Source: Batkoa obscura | Taxonomy: Eukaryota > Entomophthoromycota > Entomophthoromycetes > Entomophthorales > Batkoaceae | Direction of reading: 5' to 3' | DNA length: 64,000 bases | Assembly: GCA_030770535.1 (NCBI GenBank) | Contig: JASVEC010000021.1 | Location: 320,001 to 384,000, forward strand | In this document: positions 48,818 through 59,259 of the stretch, piece after piece | Layout of the letters: each line of letters begins with the position of its first letter | How positions within the stretch are numbered: the first letter of the stretch is position 1 | Made by a program: the position numbers and the translations under genes | Notes under the pieces: generated by a model | Seen by the model: only the letters and a program-made list of their open reading frames with translations | The model's database searches: none | What the model was told of the DNA's origin: nothing

Positions 48818-49972
48818 TTTATATTAAAGCTTTTCTTATTTTAAAATAAAAGTTTTTCTGTTAAAAATTTTTATAAAACGTAATTTATAGTGTTTCTATT
48901 GAATTATTATCCTTTTAGATTCATTGGTGCTTTTTAGTTCTTATGTTTTAAAGTAGGAATTTCTTTTAAACTAAGTAGTTATTGGTGTTTGTTTAATTTA
49001 TAATACGTACCATTGGTTACTAAATTACTAGTACTAAAGGCATATAGCATTTTCAAAAGTTAAAATGATTACTTTTATTAGTTAATTTTTATTCTGGTGT
49101 CAATTATTGGTTCAAATGAAAGGAGTTGTTGATGTGGCTTATTTTTTATTTCCAATTCTCTTAACATGGGTTAAAAAGTAACATTATGTTTAAAGCTTTG
49201 GGTTTTATTAATAATTAGTAGAACAATACAATGACTAAATACTACTTAAATACTACTTTGGAACTTAAATAGTTTGAAGTATAATTAAAGTGAAAATGAA
49301 GTATAGTAATTAATAAGAAAAATTCGGTGAAAATGTATACTAAACGTCTCTTATTACTGTTTACAAATTTATTTTTTATGTTATTTAAGTTTGTTTTATT
49401 TCTAAATTGTTTAAGTTATCTTGTGTCAAAACAATAGTAACAAACTATAAAGAAACTCTTCTAATTAGTATGAATTAATTTAAACCCAAGGTTTGACTTT
49501 TTCGGTTTTAATTTCTAAGAAATAAAATAATCCATTTTTAAAATTTTCAACTTAAAAGAGAAAATAAAAAGACTAATCCTCTCTGTCTCTTTAGGTTGCT
49601 TTTTAGCTCCTATATTATTCGTTGGATTCTTTATGCTTATTAATGAAACATTTCGGAGTTACTATCTTTGAACGAAGTTATTTAAACTGTCCTTACATTA
49701 AGGAATAAAAAAGTAAAAAATATTTATACTTATATAAGCTTTTAAAGTCCAAAGTTTGAAAAACATTTATTTTTGTTTGCTTTATAGTCAGCTTTTGATT
49801 TATGTTATTCATTATAAAATTTAACACTAAATATTTTTACTATTATAATACCATCTATATTTTTAAGGTTGGTGTCACAATTTTAAAAAATACAAGTCAA
49901 GAATCAAATTAAAAAATTAATAAAAACATCATATTGCAGTATTATAAACATCTATTTCATCTTTAATAAAAA
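48818..49972. other. intergenic, no gene seen
   Basis: 1.15 kb of AT-rich DNA upstream of GDI. A hydrophobic open stretch near 49530-49670 lacks a start codon and is listed among rejected items. Confidence 0.45.
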
Positions 49973-50998
49973 TTATTTTAAATTTGATAAGAATTGATCT
50001 AATGAAAATGAAGGCTTCTTATCTTCTTCAACCTCTTTACTCTTTTTAAGCATCTTAGACAAGTTCATTAATTTAGCTGCTGGCAGCTTCTTATTATTCT
50101 TTCTGGTTGATACCATCAAACCAGACCCTTTATTCTTTATTTTGTCATTTCCCTTATTTTCTACTTTATTATTATTAGCATTATTGTCTTCTTTATTTTT
50201 TATATTATTATTGTTAGATTTGTTGTTTCCTTTACCTTCTATTTTATTGTTTTTAATTAGATTATCCACTTTAGTTTTTATTTTATTATTATTAGCTCCA
50301 TTATTTCTTACATCTTCTATCTTAGTAGTATCTATACTTTCTTCTTTGATTGCTACTTTATTATCATTAACAACTTCAACTATCTTACTTTTCTTATTGA
50401 TGTGTATAACATTGCCTTCGTTCAAAGAGCTATCACCTCCTTTTTTACTATGCTTTTCGATTGATTTATTTGAACTTCCAGGAATCAATGTATTTGTTTG
50501 GCATAAACAGCATTTGTAAGAAACAATGTTACTATTTGGATATCTTAAATTCGTGTTGTTCTTTTCGTTTTTTCGTTTTTCTTTTTGTTTTTTCAAATTC
50601 CTACTTGTTGGGTTGTCAAATACGTACTCTCTTTTTTTAAATATTGACTCTGTTTTAACTTCTTTTTTTACTTTCAGCTGTTTATCTTCATTGGTTTCAT
50701 TTAGTTTGTCTCCATCGTTTTCGTTCAATTTATCCTTATTCTTTTTCTCAACCACTTTCTTTTTTTTGTTATTAATAACTTTTACATTACTTGTAACTCC
50801 AGGCAAAATCGGTGTCCCACATCCCTGACAATATTGTTTTTTCAAATAATCAGTGACTGGATTCTCATTATAGATACCCATCTTTTGAAATAAGCTAATG
50901 TAATACCCGCCTAATCCTGGTGAAATAGAAGTAGCTACATGTCCTACTCTCCATAAATGCTTCATATGATTATCTATCTCATGCTTCCTTGTAGCCAT
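49973..50998 (-). CDS. Snm1/Rpr2-like zinc-ribbon protein, probable RNase MRP/P subunit
   Basis: An intronless gene of 341 residues. The N-terminal helix pair HMKHLWRVGHVATSISPGLG and YYISLFQKMGIY precedes a first zinc half CQGCGTPILPGV. The second half is YKCCLCQTNTLIPGSS, ~110 residues later. Helices followed by C-x2-C..LIPG and C-x2-C are the form of the Rpr2/Rpp21/Snm1 family and of the related metazoan C18orf21, protein subunits of RNase P or RNase MRP that process tRNA and rRNA precursors in the nucleolus. The long Lys/Asn-rich insert between the zinc halves, and the low-complexity tail with NNNKIENKGN-type units, are not part of the fold. The assignment rests on these motifs only. Confidence 0.65.
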   Translation of the reverse strand: MATRKHEIDNHMKHLWRVGHVATSISPGLGGYYISLFQKMGIYNENPVTDYLKKQYCQGCGTPILPGVTSNVKVINNKKKKVVEKKNKDKLNENDGDKLNETNEDKQLKVKKEVKTESIFKKREYVFDNPTSRNLKKQKEKRKNEKNNTNLRYPNSNIVSYKCCLCQTNTLIPGSSNKSIEKHSKKGGDSSLNEGNVIHINKKSKIVEVVNDNKVAIKEESIDTTKIEDVRNNGANNNKIKTKVDNLIKNNKIEGKGNNKSNNNNIKNKEDNNANNNKVENKGNDKIKNKGSGLMVSTRKNNKKLPAAKLMNLSKMLKKSKEVEEDKKPSFSLDQFLSNLK

Positions 50999-51555
50999 TT
51001 CTTGCTATTTAAAATTATAAAAATAAATTTATTCTAAAAGCTAAATTACAAAATTTATTTCACCCTTAAGTATGAAATTATGCAAATGGGATTTTGCAGA
51101 GATATTAATTACTTAAGCTATTTAAATGATATAGGAGACCTTATCTATTGATAACGTAGGATCTATTCGGTTATTTACAAAATTAAGATTTTGTTTTTTG
51201 GCATATTTTCTATTATATTTTTCTACCAAAATATGTACAAATTTTTCAAGTAATTGTTTAAATCAATAGCAATATAAAATTCAAAAATATTTATAAATAT
51301 TTATAAAGTAACTTCACATATTGAAATTTCTGTACTACCGTTTGAAAAAGACAGTTTTGTAATTTATTAGTAGCATAATAAACTTTAAATAATTTTAAAT
51401 AAACACTTTAGCTACTGAAAATCAAATACACTACCTCTTCAAAAATAAATTTATCAAAACAGAAGAAATATCATATTAAAACTTTTATGATCTATATAAA
51501 TATATCCTTGATTGCAGAAATAATGTTAATCATAACCCAAACTCTATCATACCTC
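50999..51555. other. intergenic
   Basis: 560 bp between two minus-strand genes. AT-rich, nothing recognised. Confidence 0.4.
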
Positions 51556-52798
51556 TTAAAAGTCCTCGACGGAAGATATAGTCATACTTTTAGCAAATGG
51601 GGAAACTTTTGTATCTTGATTATTTTGATTTAAATCCTTTTTTAACTTAGCCATCTCAACAAAAGCTCGTTTTATACTTTTAGTTCCTTTAGTATTAGTA
51701 TCTGGCCTATTCAAGATCAATATAATTTATAGAACAATTATATTATTGGTTATTACCATCTAACCTGAATGCCTTTATCTTCTAAAAGCCTCTCACAAGT
51801 GCTCCAACTAAAACGTATAATAGATGGCCAGCCAAAAAGCGGATCTATATTATTGTTAAGCCAATTTACGGTGTTGACGTCTATGATAATTAACATGCCT
51901 ATGTAAATTAAAAGAAAAATATACCTGAAGTATAACCAGAGCCAAATTCTCTTGATGGTTTAAGTGATAAAGCATCAAGCTCATTGAAATCCCAATTTTT
52001 TAAAACACTATCTCTAGTTACCTAATTTAAATTTTAAAATTTCGATACTTAACAGATAAAAAACTATACTTTAGCACATATACTAGCAGCAGAAACAGAA
52101 GGATATAAAGAATCAGCTTTTTTTGACACTTTGATTCTTATATAGGGAAAATGAGAATTGAGTTTAGCTTCGTATTTTTCTGGTATTCCAACTGTATCAA
52201 CATAGATCTAATCATTTTAATACTTACAAAATAGTTTAAATTAGGATTACTTCTTTGATTTTTACGCCTTCTTCAAGCAATCTTTTAATTAAATTAATAG
52301 TTGTATCATGTGCTAATGCATTCAAATTATACTTTTCTCTACAAAAAATCAATACTTAAAATTAGACTATGAAAGTTCGATTACTTCCCCAACATACAAC
52401 TTGATATATATGAGGGCGATAATGAGTGTATTGCATATCCTATTCTATCTGAATTCTGGTTGATTTTCTCAAATAAGCTCTCTCTTTGAATTTCATTCAG
52501 CACCTTAGAATCTAATTACTTTGTTAACAACTCTCCATACATTTGATTTTTATTTACCATCGAATCCTAAATCTTTAAAATCATCCTCCATGCCTGGTAT
52601 GTGATAACATGCTGAATAAACCATTGGGCCTAAAAATTCATCAATAAAAATAAATACCTTATACTTCAATTTACCTAAAACAGGACCTCTACCAGCTTCA
52701 TCAACACCTAATATGCATCCTTCACCTTCTTTAGCTTTTAACGGAATAGGCGACAAGTGAACAAACGATTTTGTATTTTTTAAAAAAGAAAATGCCAT
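51556..52798 (-). CDS. RNH201: ribonuclease H2 catalytic subunit A
   Basis: About seven exons. [17 protein letters not shown] starts, then [20 protein letters not shown] (catalytic Asp-Glu of type 2 RNase H), [22 protein letters not shown]-like [17 protein letters not shown] (catalytic Asp), [20 protein letters not shown] (conserved KADSLYP), and GSGYTSD, NWL and WSTCERLL near the end. The last exon ends [13 protein letters not shown] with the stop at 51556. It is the catalytic subunit of RNase H2, removing ribonucleotides and RNA/DNA hybrids from nuclear DNA. The GRGP..LGPMVY block is interrupted by an intron after VLG. It is divergent from YIF1 (456 bp). Confidence 0.94.
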
Positions 52799-53254
52799 AA
52801 AAAAGATTGATATATATTTTTTAAAATTATTGCTTTTTGAATTTTATTAAAATGGGTCACGTTTTTAACCATTAGTTGTAAAAACTAGGAGTTTAAATTA
52901 AATTAATCAACCTTAAAGCCTTGACAGATTTTTTATATAAGTCATTTTATAAATAATAATATTTTGTCTAAAGAAATGAGCTATTGACTGCAAAAGTAAA
53001 CATGGTCTATGCTAAAGGATAGAAGTTAGAGCAAAAAACAAACGATGTAGCAGTTCTTTATCCTTATTAAATGGATTTGCCCAACAATTCTAGTATTTAA
53101 AAATCTGCTTAATATTGTCATTTGCAAAAAAGATTGAGAGTTTTAGTTTTCAAATAGTCCAATAAAGATTTGCCATCAAGATTGAATGATGCATAAAATG
53201 TAAAAAAAAGAAAATCAAACAAAACAACAAACTTTTTAAATCAAATTAGTAAAA
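52799..53254. other. divergent promoter region RNase H2A / YIF1
   Basis: 456 bp between two start codons, AT-rich, with an A-rich stretch right before 53255. No specific element seen. Confidence 0.4.
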
Positions 53255-54557
53255 ATGTATCAAGGATATGGACAAGAAAAGGATGGCTATGACAATAACC
53301 AATACTATGATCAAACTGGGATTCAACAACCGGTCCCAGTAAGACCTGTACAAGCCGATAGTCGAGGTTGGGACAGCCAATATCAAGAATATCCAAACGA
53401 AAGTCAAGTTAATTACAATAATAAACAACCCTATCCTACTCCTAATCCAGCACAACAAGGCCAGTATCAAAATTATCAGCAAGGAAATAATGGTCAAAAT
53501 ATGGACCAATTCATCAATCTTCAAGGAGGATTTGAAAACTTTTCTCAGTTCCAAAACTCGGCTGCTGCTCAGTTAGGGGTTCAATTGGGTCAAAATGCCA
53601 TGCAAGCTGGTTCAAAATACATGGAACAAAACGTAAAAAAGACAAAATATTCTATAAATTAGTTGATTACATTAAAATAGGTAGGAAGATTCATAAATAT
53701 ACCAAAATTGAAACACTACTTTAACGTCAGCAACGGTTATGTTTTAAATAAATTGCGTTTACTATTGTTTCCTTTCAGCCATAAGGTAAGATCTAGTCTT
53801 TTTAAGTATCGGTCATATTAATTTCATTAGTCATGGTCACGTAAACTTAGAACAACAGAAAACAATGGACAAATTGAGAGCTATTGTCCTCCAAGAGAGG
53901 ATATCAATGCCCCAGATTTATACATCCCAGGTAAAAATGCTTTACTTAATTGAAAAAATCCAAAATTTAAATTTAAACAGTAACTGCGTTCGTAACTTAT
54001 ATTTTAGTGGTTGGCGTTGCAGCTGGTAGAGAAAGGTAGTTTTATTTTGCTTATTCATATATTCTATTCATCTTTTAGTTTTAAACCGGAACTTTTGGGA
54101 AAAACAGCATCTACTGCCTTAGGCGTCATTTTCTTTGAAGTTATGTTACTTAAACTAGGATGTTATCTTTTTTCTGTTACTTCCGATACCCAACTTTTGG
54201 ATTTGATATCTTATTGTGGTTATAAGTTTATTGGGTAAATTCATTACCAATATTTGATTTATTACTAACCATTTATAGAATAATCGTATCTATTTTGGTT
54301 GGTAAGTTAGCATTCGAATATAAATGGATATTTTATGTTGCCTTCATTTATACTTGTATGGCTACTGGCTTCTTTTTGGTAACTTTATTTTGCTTATTTA
54401 ATTAAAAAGGCTAATTTTTTAGTTACGCTCTTTACGTCATATAGTATTACCAGAGTCTTCAATGTCGGTTGGAAATGCGTTTAGGAAACGTAGAGTGAAT
54501 TTATTGTTTGGTATTGCTGCTATCCAACTCTTTTCCTGTTGGCTTCTTACTGTCTAG
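53255..54557 (+). CDS. YIF1: YIF1 family ER-Golgi membrane protein
   Basis: About seven exons. The N-terminal 120 residues are Gln/Asn/Tyr-rich (MYQGYGQEKDGYDNNQYYD), then AAQLGVQLGQNAMQAGSKYM and NVGRFINIPKLKHYFNVSN. After that come KLRLLLFPFSHKSWSR, INAPDLYIPVTAFVTYILVV and SFKPELLGKTASTALGV, all highly typical of Yif1. Five membrane helices follow, with YCGYKFIGIIVSILVG and FLLRSLRHIVLP. The end is IAAIQLFSCWLLTV with the stop at 54555-54557. Yif1 forms a complex with Yip1 and Yos1 that binds Rab/Ypt GTPases and supports COPII vesicle fusion between ER and Golgi. Confidence 0.93.
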
Positions 54558-55002
54558 TATTATAAATTTGCTTTTATAATCAAGGTTTGTGATTAAAAAA
54601 TATTAATGTAAAAACTTTTACATATATTTATATTAAAAATAAAATTCAAAGTTAATTTTAGTTTTACAAATGATAGCTGCTTACTTTCAATAGTCCTCCT
54701 TGAGCAATTAATCATCTTAATTTATAGCTATATATAAATCTGCTTCCTTTTTGAGATATTATTTTAGCTAGTTTGGTTATAAAGCTTTTCTTATTAGAAA
54801 TTTAATTTTTGTTAAATTTGTATTTGAATAATTTTTTATATCATATATATTACTGTAGTTTAAAAATTATTAGTGAAAAAAATATCAAAATATTTTAATT
54901 AAACTTTCGCTTTTGTAGTTTAGTTTAACCCATTTAATTAAGCGAATATTTAATTGGACATTATTGAAATTTAACAAAATCGAAAAATTAGTTCTTTAAA
55001 AT
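54558..55002. other. intergenic
   Basis: 445 bp between two plus-strand genes. AT-rich with long T-runs. Nothing recognised. Confidence 0.4.
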
Positions 55003-56173
55003 ATGATGGTAACAGATAAGATAGAATTAAAAGTAGGGTTAGGTGAGGATATGCTAATACAACTGATAACGCTGTTATTAATAATGATAAACTACTATAG
55101 TCCCAGAACACTTCTCGAGCCCAGTATATCAAGTGATCAATAAAGAAGAAAATGAATTTTTAAAAAACAACCTGAATGTTAATGTTTTAAATTGTCCTGG
55201 TAATAATTCATTAATTCATTAAACTTTAACATTGATTTTTAGCTGGGACTGGAGAAGTAATCTATCTACATGAATATGTTTATCATTTATTTATTAATTA
55301 AAAAGATGTTAAAAAAACTCCATAATAACGAAATAGACATTGCTTTTGTAGTAACTGAGGGTTTTGTATCAGGTAATATTATTACAACTTACAACAAAGA
55401 TGCTAAAACGAAAATTAGCAAAATTAAAAGGGGATCAAGATATTATAGCTTTGGGAACTTACGTTGAGTCATCCTTATGTAAACTTGTTCTTAATTAATT
55501 GAACGTATAACTAATTTTTAGGTTGGGCTGCATCTACAGGAAAAAACCGTAAATTTGATGATGTAAAGGATATAAAAAATCCAGTTTTTGGAATTAGTAG
55601 AATAGGAAGCGGAAGTCATGTAATGGCACAAGTAATGGCACAAGAGACAGGATGGGATGAGAAAAACTTAAAATATGAAATTTTAAATAATATTGATGGT
55701 TTGTCTAATGGAGTACAAAATGAAGCAGCTGACTTATTTTTATGGGAACATTTTACTACTAAAGTAACTCATTTTAAAAAAAATATCAAATCAATGTTAA
55801 TTATTTATAGCCATTATACGATAGTAATACATTAAAAAAAATTGGGCAAGTAGTAGCTCCATGGCCTTCTTTTTTGATAGTAGCACATCGATCCATTATA
55901 ACCAAATATCTTAGCGAACTAGGATTATTTATGAATGCTTTAAACAAAATAGTGACTGCTTTTAAAGATGATGAAATCAGTTCCAAAGAGTTTGTTAAAA
56001 ATCATTTTAAATACTCTTCAGAAGATGTTGAAGCTTGGTTTAGTAAAGTAGAATACCCAGCTAATGTGATGGCTATTAATAGAACTAAGATGAACAACTG
56101 CGTAAAAGCATTAAATATAGAAGAAGTTGATATGAGTAGCTGGATAGAATGCTCTATTGCAAAATGGTGTTAG
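55003..56173 (+). CDS. Ca3427-like periplasmic-binding-fold (PBP2) protein
   Basis: About seven exons from ATGATGGTAACAG (55003). MMVTDKIELKVGLVPEHFSS, then SPVYQVINKEENEF, NVLNCPAGTGEMLKKLHNN, IDIAFVVTEGFVSG, IIALGTYVESSLCWAASTG, KNPVFGISRIGSGSHVMAQV, and EAADLFLWEHFTTKPLYDS. This is the domain named after Candida albicans Ca3427: a type 2 periplasmic-binding fold related to thiamine-precursor and sulfonate-binding proteins. In fungi it is soluble without a signal peptide and its ligand is unknown. The C-terminal ~100 residues (FLIVAHRSIITKYLSEL and on) are part of the family. A relation to pyrimidine or thiamine synthesis (Thi5) is only by fold. Confidence 0.82.
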
Positions 56174-56270
56174 AATAAATTAAATTTATACATTACCTTT
56201 TACTTTTTTAAAATTTCAATTATAAATAATTATAGCAGTAAATAATAAAACATCCAACTTAACTTTAAGT

Positions 56271-57566
56271 TTATTTGTGTACTCTTTTTTTAAAATATCC
56301 ATACGATTTAAGGGTTTGAGTGCACCATTCTTCCCAAGAAATTATCTCCCCTTTAATATGACCATAACTAGCAGATCGATCAACAAATAAATTACCAAGT
56401 GTATTAGCGTGTCCTTTAACTTTAACCAAGGTACTTGGAATATCCAGTCCTAAGCACATAAGTATCTTATAGTCCAATGTACTTTTACAAGGTCTTTTTC
56501 TAGTAACAGGATTGATGTCATAAAATTTTTCAAAATGATTGATTACATAGGAAGAATCGGTTAAAATAAAAGTAGCCATCCTACTTTTTTTGACTTTAAA
56601 CAAAGCAAATATAACGCCACATAATTCTACAAAGTTACTAGAAGGTACAACTTCTTTGAGTTGATAGCTCCAGTGTTCCAAAATGAACCCAGCTCGAGTG
56701 CTTAAGACTCCTGAAAAGGAACCAAAAGTGCTATGTTTAAGCGAAGCATCAGTATATATTTCATATTTTTTTGGCTTCCCCCAAGTTATAACTGAACGAC
56801 TTTTTGTATTCCACAAAAAAGAGAATCGGATGTCTTTAGCCAGATCCTCATTTAAAAAATACACCTTCTTCTTTGTACGAATGTCTTCACGATTTATTAA
56901 ACTATTACAATACGTTAGAATATCGTTCAATAAGGTTCTCCCAGCTTCCGAGATGACTTTAGCTAGTCTACTCTCGCCAGATTTTGATTGTTTCTTAAAC
57001 TGGCCCTTAATTTCTGTTATAAGGGTTAATATTTTTTTAAAATTAAAAGTGTTAGTTTCAACTTTTAACTTTTCATTTATGACTCCAAGTAAGTCAATTG
57101 TTTTTACAAACTGTTTTAATATTTTAAGAATATGCACCTGCTCTAAAGTTGACGGAAACTGCTCCAAGAACTCAGTATATATACTAGAATGCAACTCTAA
57201 TTGTTTATAGTAATATAAGTTACAAATTTTTACTTTTGCCAACTTTCCGTTGCTAGTTTTGTCTTTAATTCCTTTTATTGTTTCCTCTAAATTAGGTATC
57301 TCAAACTGCGATATTAAATTAAAACGATGCCAATAAATATTAAACTCTCCAAGGAATTTAATAATATAATCATAATTGATCAATATTACAATATTGCGAT
57401 CACTATCGAATAACTCCCTAGTCAATTCAAGAATTTGAGTCCAAGTGGCTTGATTGGACTCTAAATTATAAATAAAGTGCTTCGGGAGCAACTTCGGTTT
57501 GAAGAAATAACTTTCATATCCTGAAAGATGGTATTGCTGTTTTGGTTTAATTAAACTCTTTTCCAT
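56271..57566 (-). mobile_element. retroelement-type RNase H reading frame (solo fragment)
   Basis: One long uninterrupted frame with an RNase H-like domain in its C-terminal half, of the type attached to reverse transcriptase in LTR/DIRS-like elements. The N-terminal half looks like the region that links reverse transcriptase to RNase H. No reverse transcriptase core, gag, integrase or terminal repeats could be seen in the flanking 2 kb. I therefore take it to be a lone fossil piece of an element, or a host gene derived from one. Family placement is uncertain (LTR or DIRS-like). Its open state suggests a fairly recent age or host retention. Confidence 0.65.
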
Positions 57567-58257
57567 AAACTATAGCCTTATGATGTTTAGCTTTCAAAGC
57601 TATTTATTCGATACTTCTGTTAATTTTCGAGCTTTTTTGGTTGTTGAAATTTAAGTTAGAAGAGCTAAGTGAATTCAAGACTATTTAAATGATGACTTTA
57701 TTAAATTATTGGTCTAAAAATGATGAATAATTAAATTTACCTAAATGAAAGTCACAAAAATGATTGAGTCAAAAAAATTAAGAGTCAAAAAACTAATATA
57801 GTTTAAGTTTAAATGAATGTTATATAGAAACTATTAAAATTACTAATCTGTATTGTTGGATTATTTGTGGCTTTGAGATCTAAACTTTATTTTTAAACGA
57901 GCATTTAGTGCATATTTGGACTTAAATTTTTTTAGTTTAACTCATTTTTTATTTTCTTTTGACTCGATCGTTTTGAAAAAAGATATTAAATTAGTCACTA
58001 AAATGACGGCTAAGCATTCAGATCATTATTCTTGAAAACAATGCTGTAGGCTGATGTATCTATATTAAAATTGAGTGTTAAATGATCTAAGCCAGATGGA
58101 TTTATATTTACCTTAAAAATATCCTTTTGAAGTTATAGACGGTCTACTTCTACTAATAACTTTAAAGGAATACGTACTATATGTCACTTAAAACTGCTAT
58201 TTTAAAGTCAAATAGAATCCATAGAATATAATAACTAACCAATTAAAAAAAAATAAC

Positions 58258-58362
58258 ATAAGGGTGCTTTTTTTTGATTTCATTACTTTCTCCATCTTTT
58301 TAAGCGCTATTTAAGCGGAAAATTTGTTAATAAAATTCCTAAACAGAAATATATTCTCAACA
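58258..58362 (-). mobile_element. MITE-like inverted-repeat element, copy 16
   Basis: Reads ATAAGGGTGCTTTTTTTTG.. TTTAAGCGCTATTTAAGCGG.. and ends AGAAATATATTCTCAACA. The right end is diverged, as in copy 1. Confidence 0.78.
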
Positions 58363-58792
58363 TTGTAAAATATTGATAGATAGCAACTTGAAACTAGGAA
58401 TGTTATTGAAAACTATAAGCAATAATATTAAAATTATAAAGTATAAATATATATAGTTATAAACCAATATAAAAAATAAAATAGAACAGGTGATCTATCT
58501 TTAAAAAACAATATAATATCTCAATACCAATAACATTATATTTCTCTAGTCTAGTACTTTTTGGACTAATTATTTAGATTAGTTCCTAGTTAATTTAGTT
58601 TAAAATTATAATAAATCTATTTAAGAATAAATTTCTTATCATTGTAAATTTATGAAGATAAATTAAAAGTAAAAATGTTGATAAATGCTACTATTTAAAA
58701 GCCCTTATTCAATAAGACTTCTTATTTATCGAAGATATTGTATATATATTTTCCTTGACTAAATAACTGTGAACTACTAATAAAATATATAA

Positions 58793-58892
58793 TATGGGGA
58801 TGTATTTTTGTATTTAAGAATTTTACTGACAATTTTTCCACGTAAATAGCGCTTAAAAATGGAAAAATAGTGAAACTAAAAACAGCCCCATA
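58793..58892 (+). mobile_element. MITE-like inverted-repeat element, copy 17
   Basis: Reads ATATGGGGATGTATTTTTG.. AAATAGCGCTTAAAAATGG.. and ends AAAACAGCCCCATAG. It lies only ~70 bp upstream of tRNA-Cys. Confidence 0.85.
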
Positions 58893-58963
58893 GATTATAT
58901 TCAACTTTAAAATAATTACATGATTATATATTATTTCTCAATTGTGATCTCAACTTCGAGTTT

Positions 58964-59035
58964 GGGCGTATAGCTCAGTGGTAGAGCAATCGACTGCAGA
59001 TCGATAGGTCCCTGGTTCAAATCCGGGTGCGCCCT
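58964..59035 (+). tRNA. tRNA-Cys (anticodon GCA)
   Basis: The acceptor arm GGGCGTA (58964-58970) pairs with TGCGCCC (59028-59034). The D arm is AGCTCAGTGGTAGAGCA, the anticodon loop CTGCAGA with GCA, and the T arm CTGGTTCAAATCCGG. No intron, 72 nt without CCA. Confidence 0.95.
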
Positions 59036-59045
59036 TGGTAGGATA

Positions 59046-59050
59046 TTTTT
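59046..59050 (+). terminator. RNA polymerase III terminator of tRNA-Cys
   Basis: A T5 run lies 11 nt downstream of the tRNA 3' end. Confidence 0.6.
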
Positions 59051-59259
59051 ACTTTGTATTGCTAATAAACTAACATTGTGATATATACTTTTAGTTTCCA
59101 GTGTTTATTACAAGATAATTTTGATATGATTAAGAATTAAGATAGTTCAATTATAATTTTAGTAGATTTTTCACAACTCATTAGTGTACACAAATTAATA
59201 TCTTTTAAAAAATTTATTTTAATTATTCAAAGATGGTTAGAATATAGACCAAATATCCT

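Larger units (their letters stand above)
57567..58963. other. intergenic with two MITE copies
   Basis: 1.4 kb between the RNase H frame and tRNA-Cys. Copies 16 and 17 of the MITE lie here in opposite orientation. No gene is seen. Confidence 0.45.

Noticed and set aside
49530-49670. Hydrophobic open stretch on the plus strand (LGCFLAPILFVGFFMLINE)
   Set aside because: About 48 codons, no start codon, no fitting upstream exon found. Length is within chance for this base composition.
50142-50828. Long plus-strand hydrophobic frames opposite the Snm1-like gene
   Set aside because: They are antisense to Lys/Asn-rich coding sequence, which always reads as Leu/Phe/Ser-rich on the other strand.
56683-57210. 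175-codon open frame opposite the RNase H frame
   Set aside because: Antisense shadow without recognisable protein character; the minus-strand frame is longer and has a domain.
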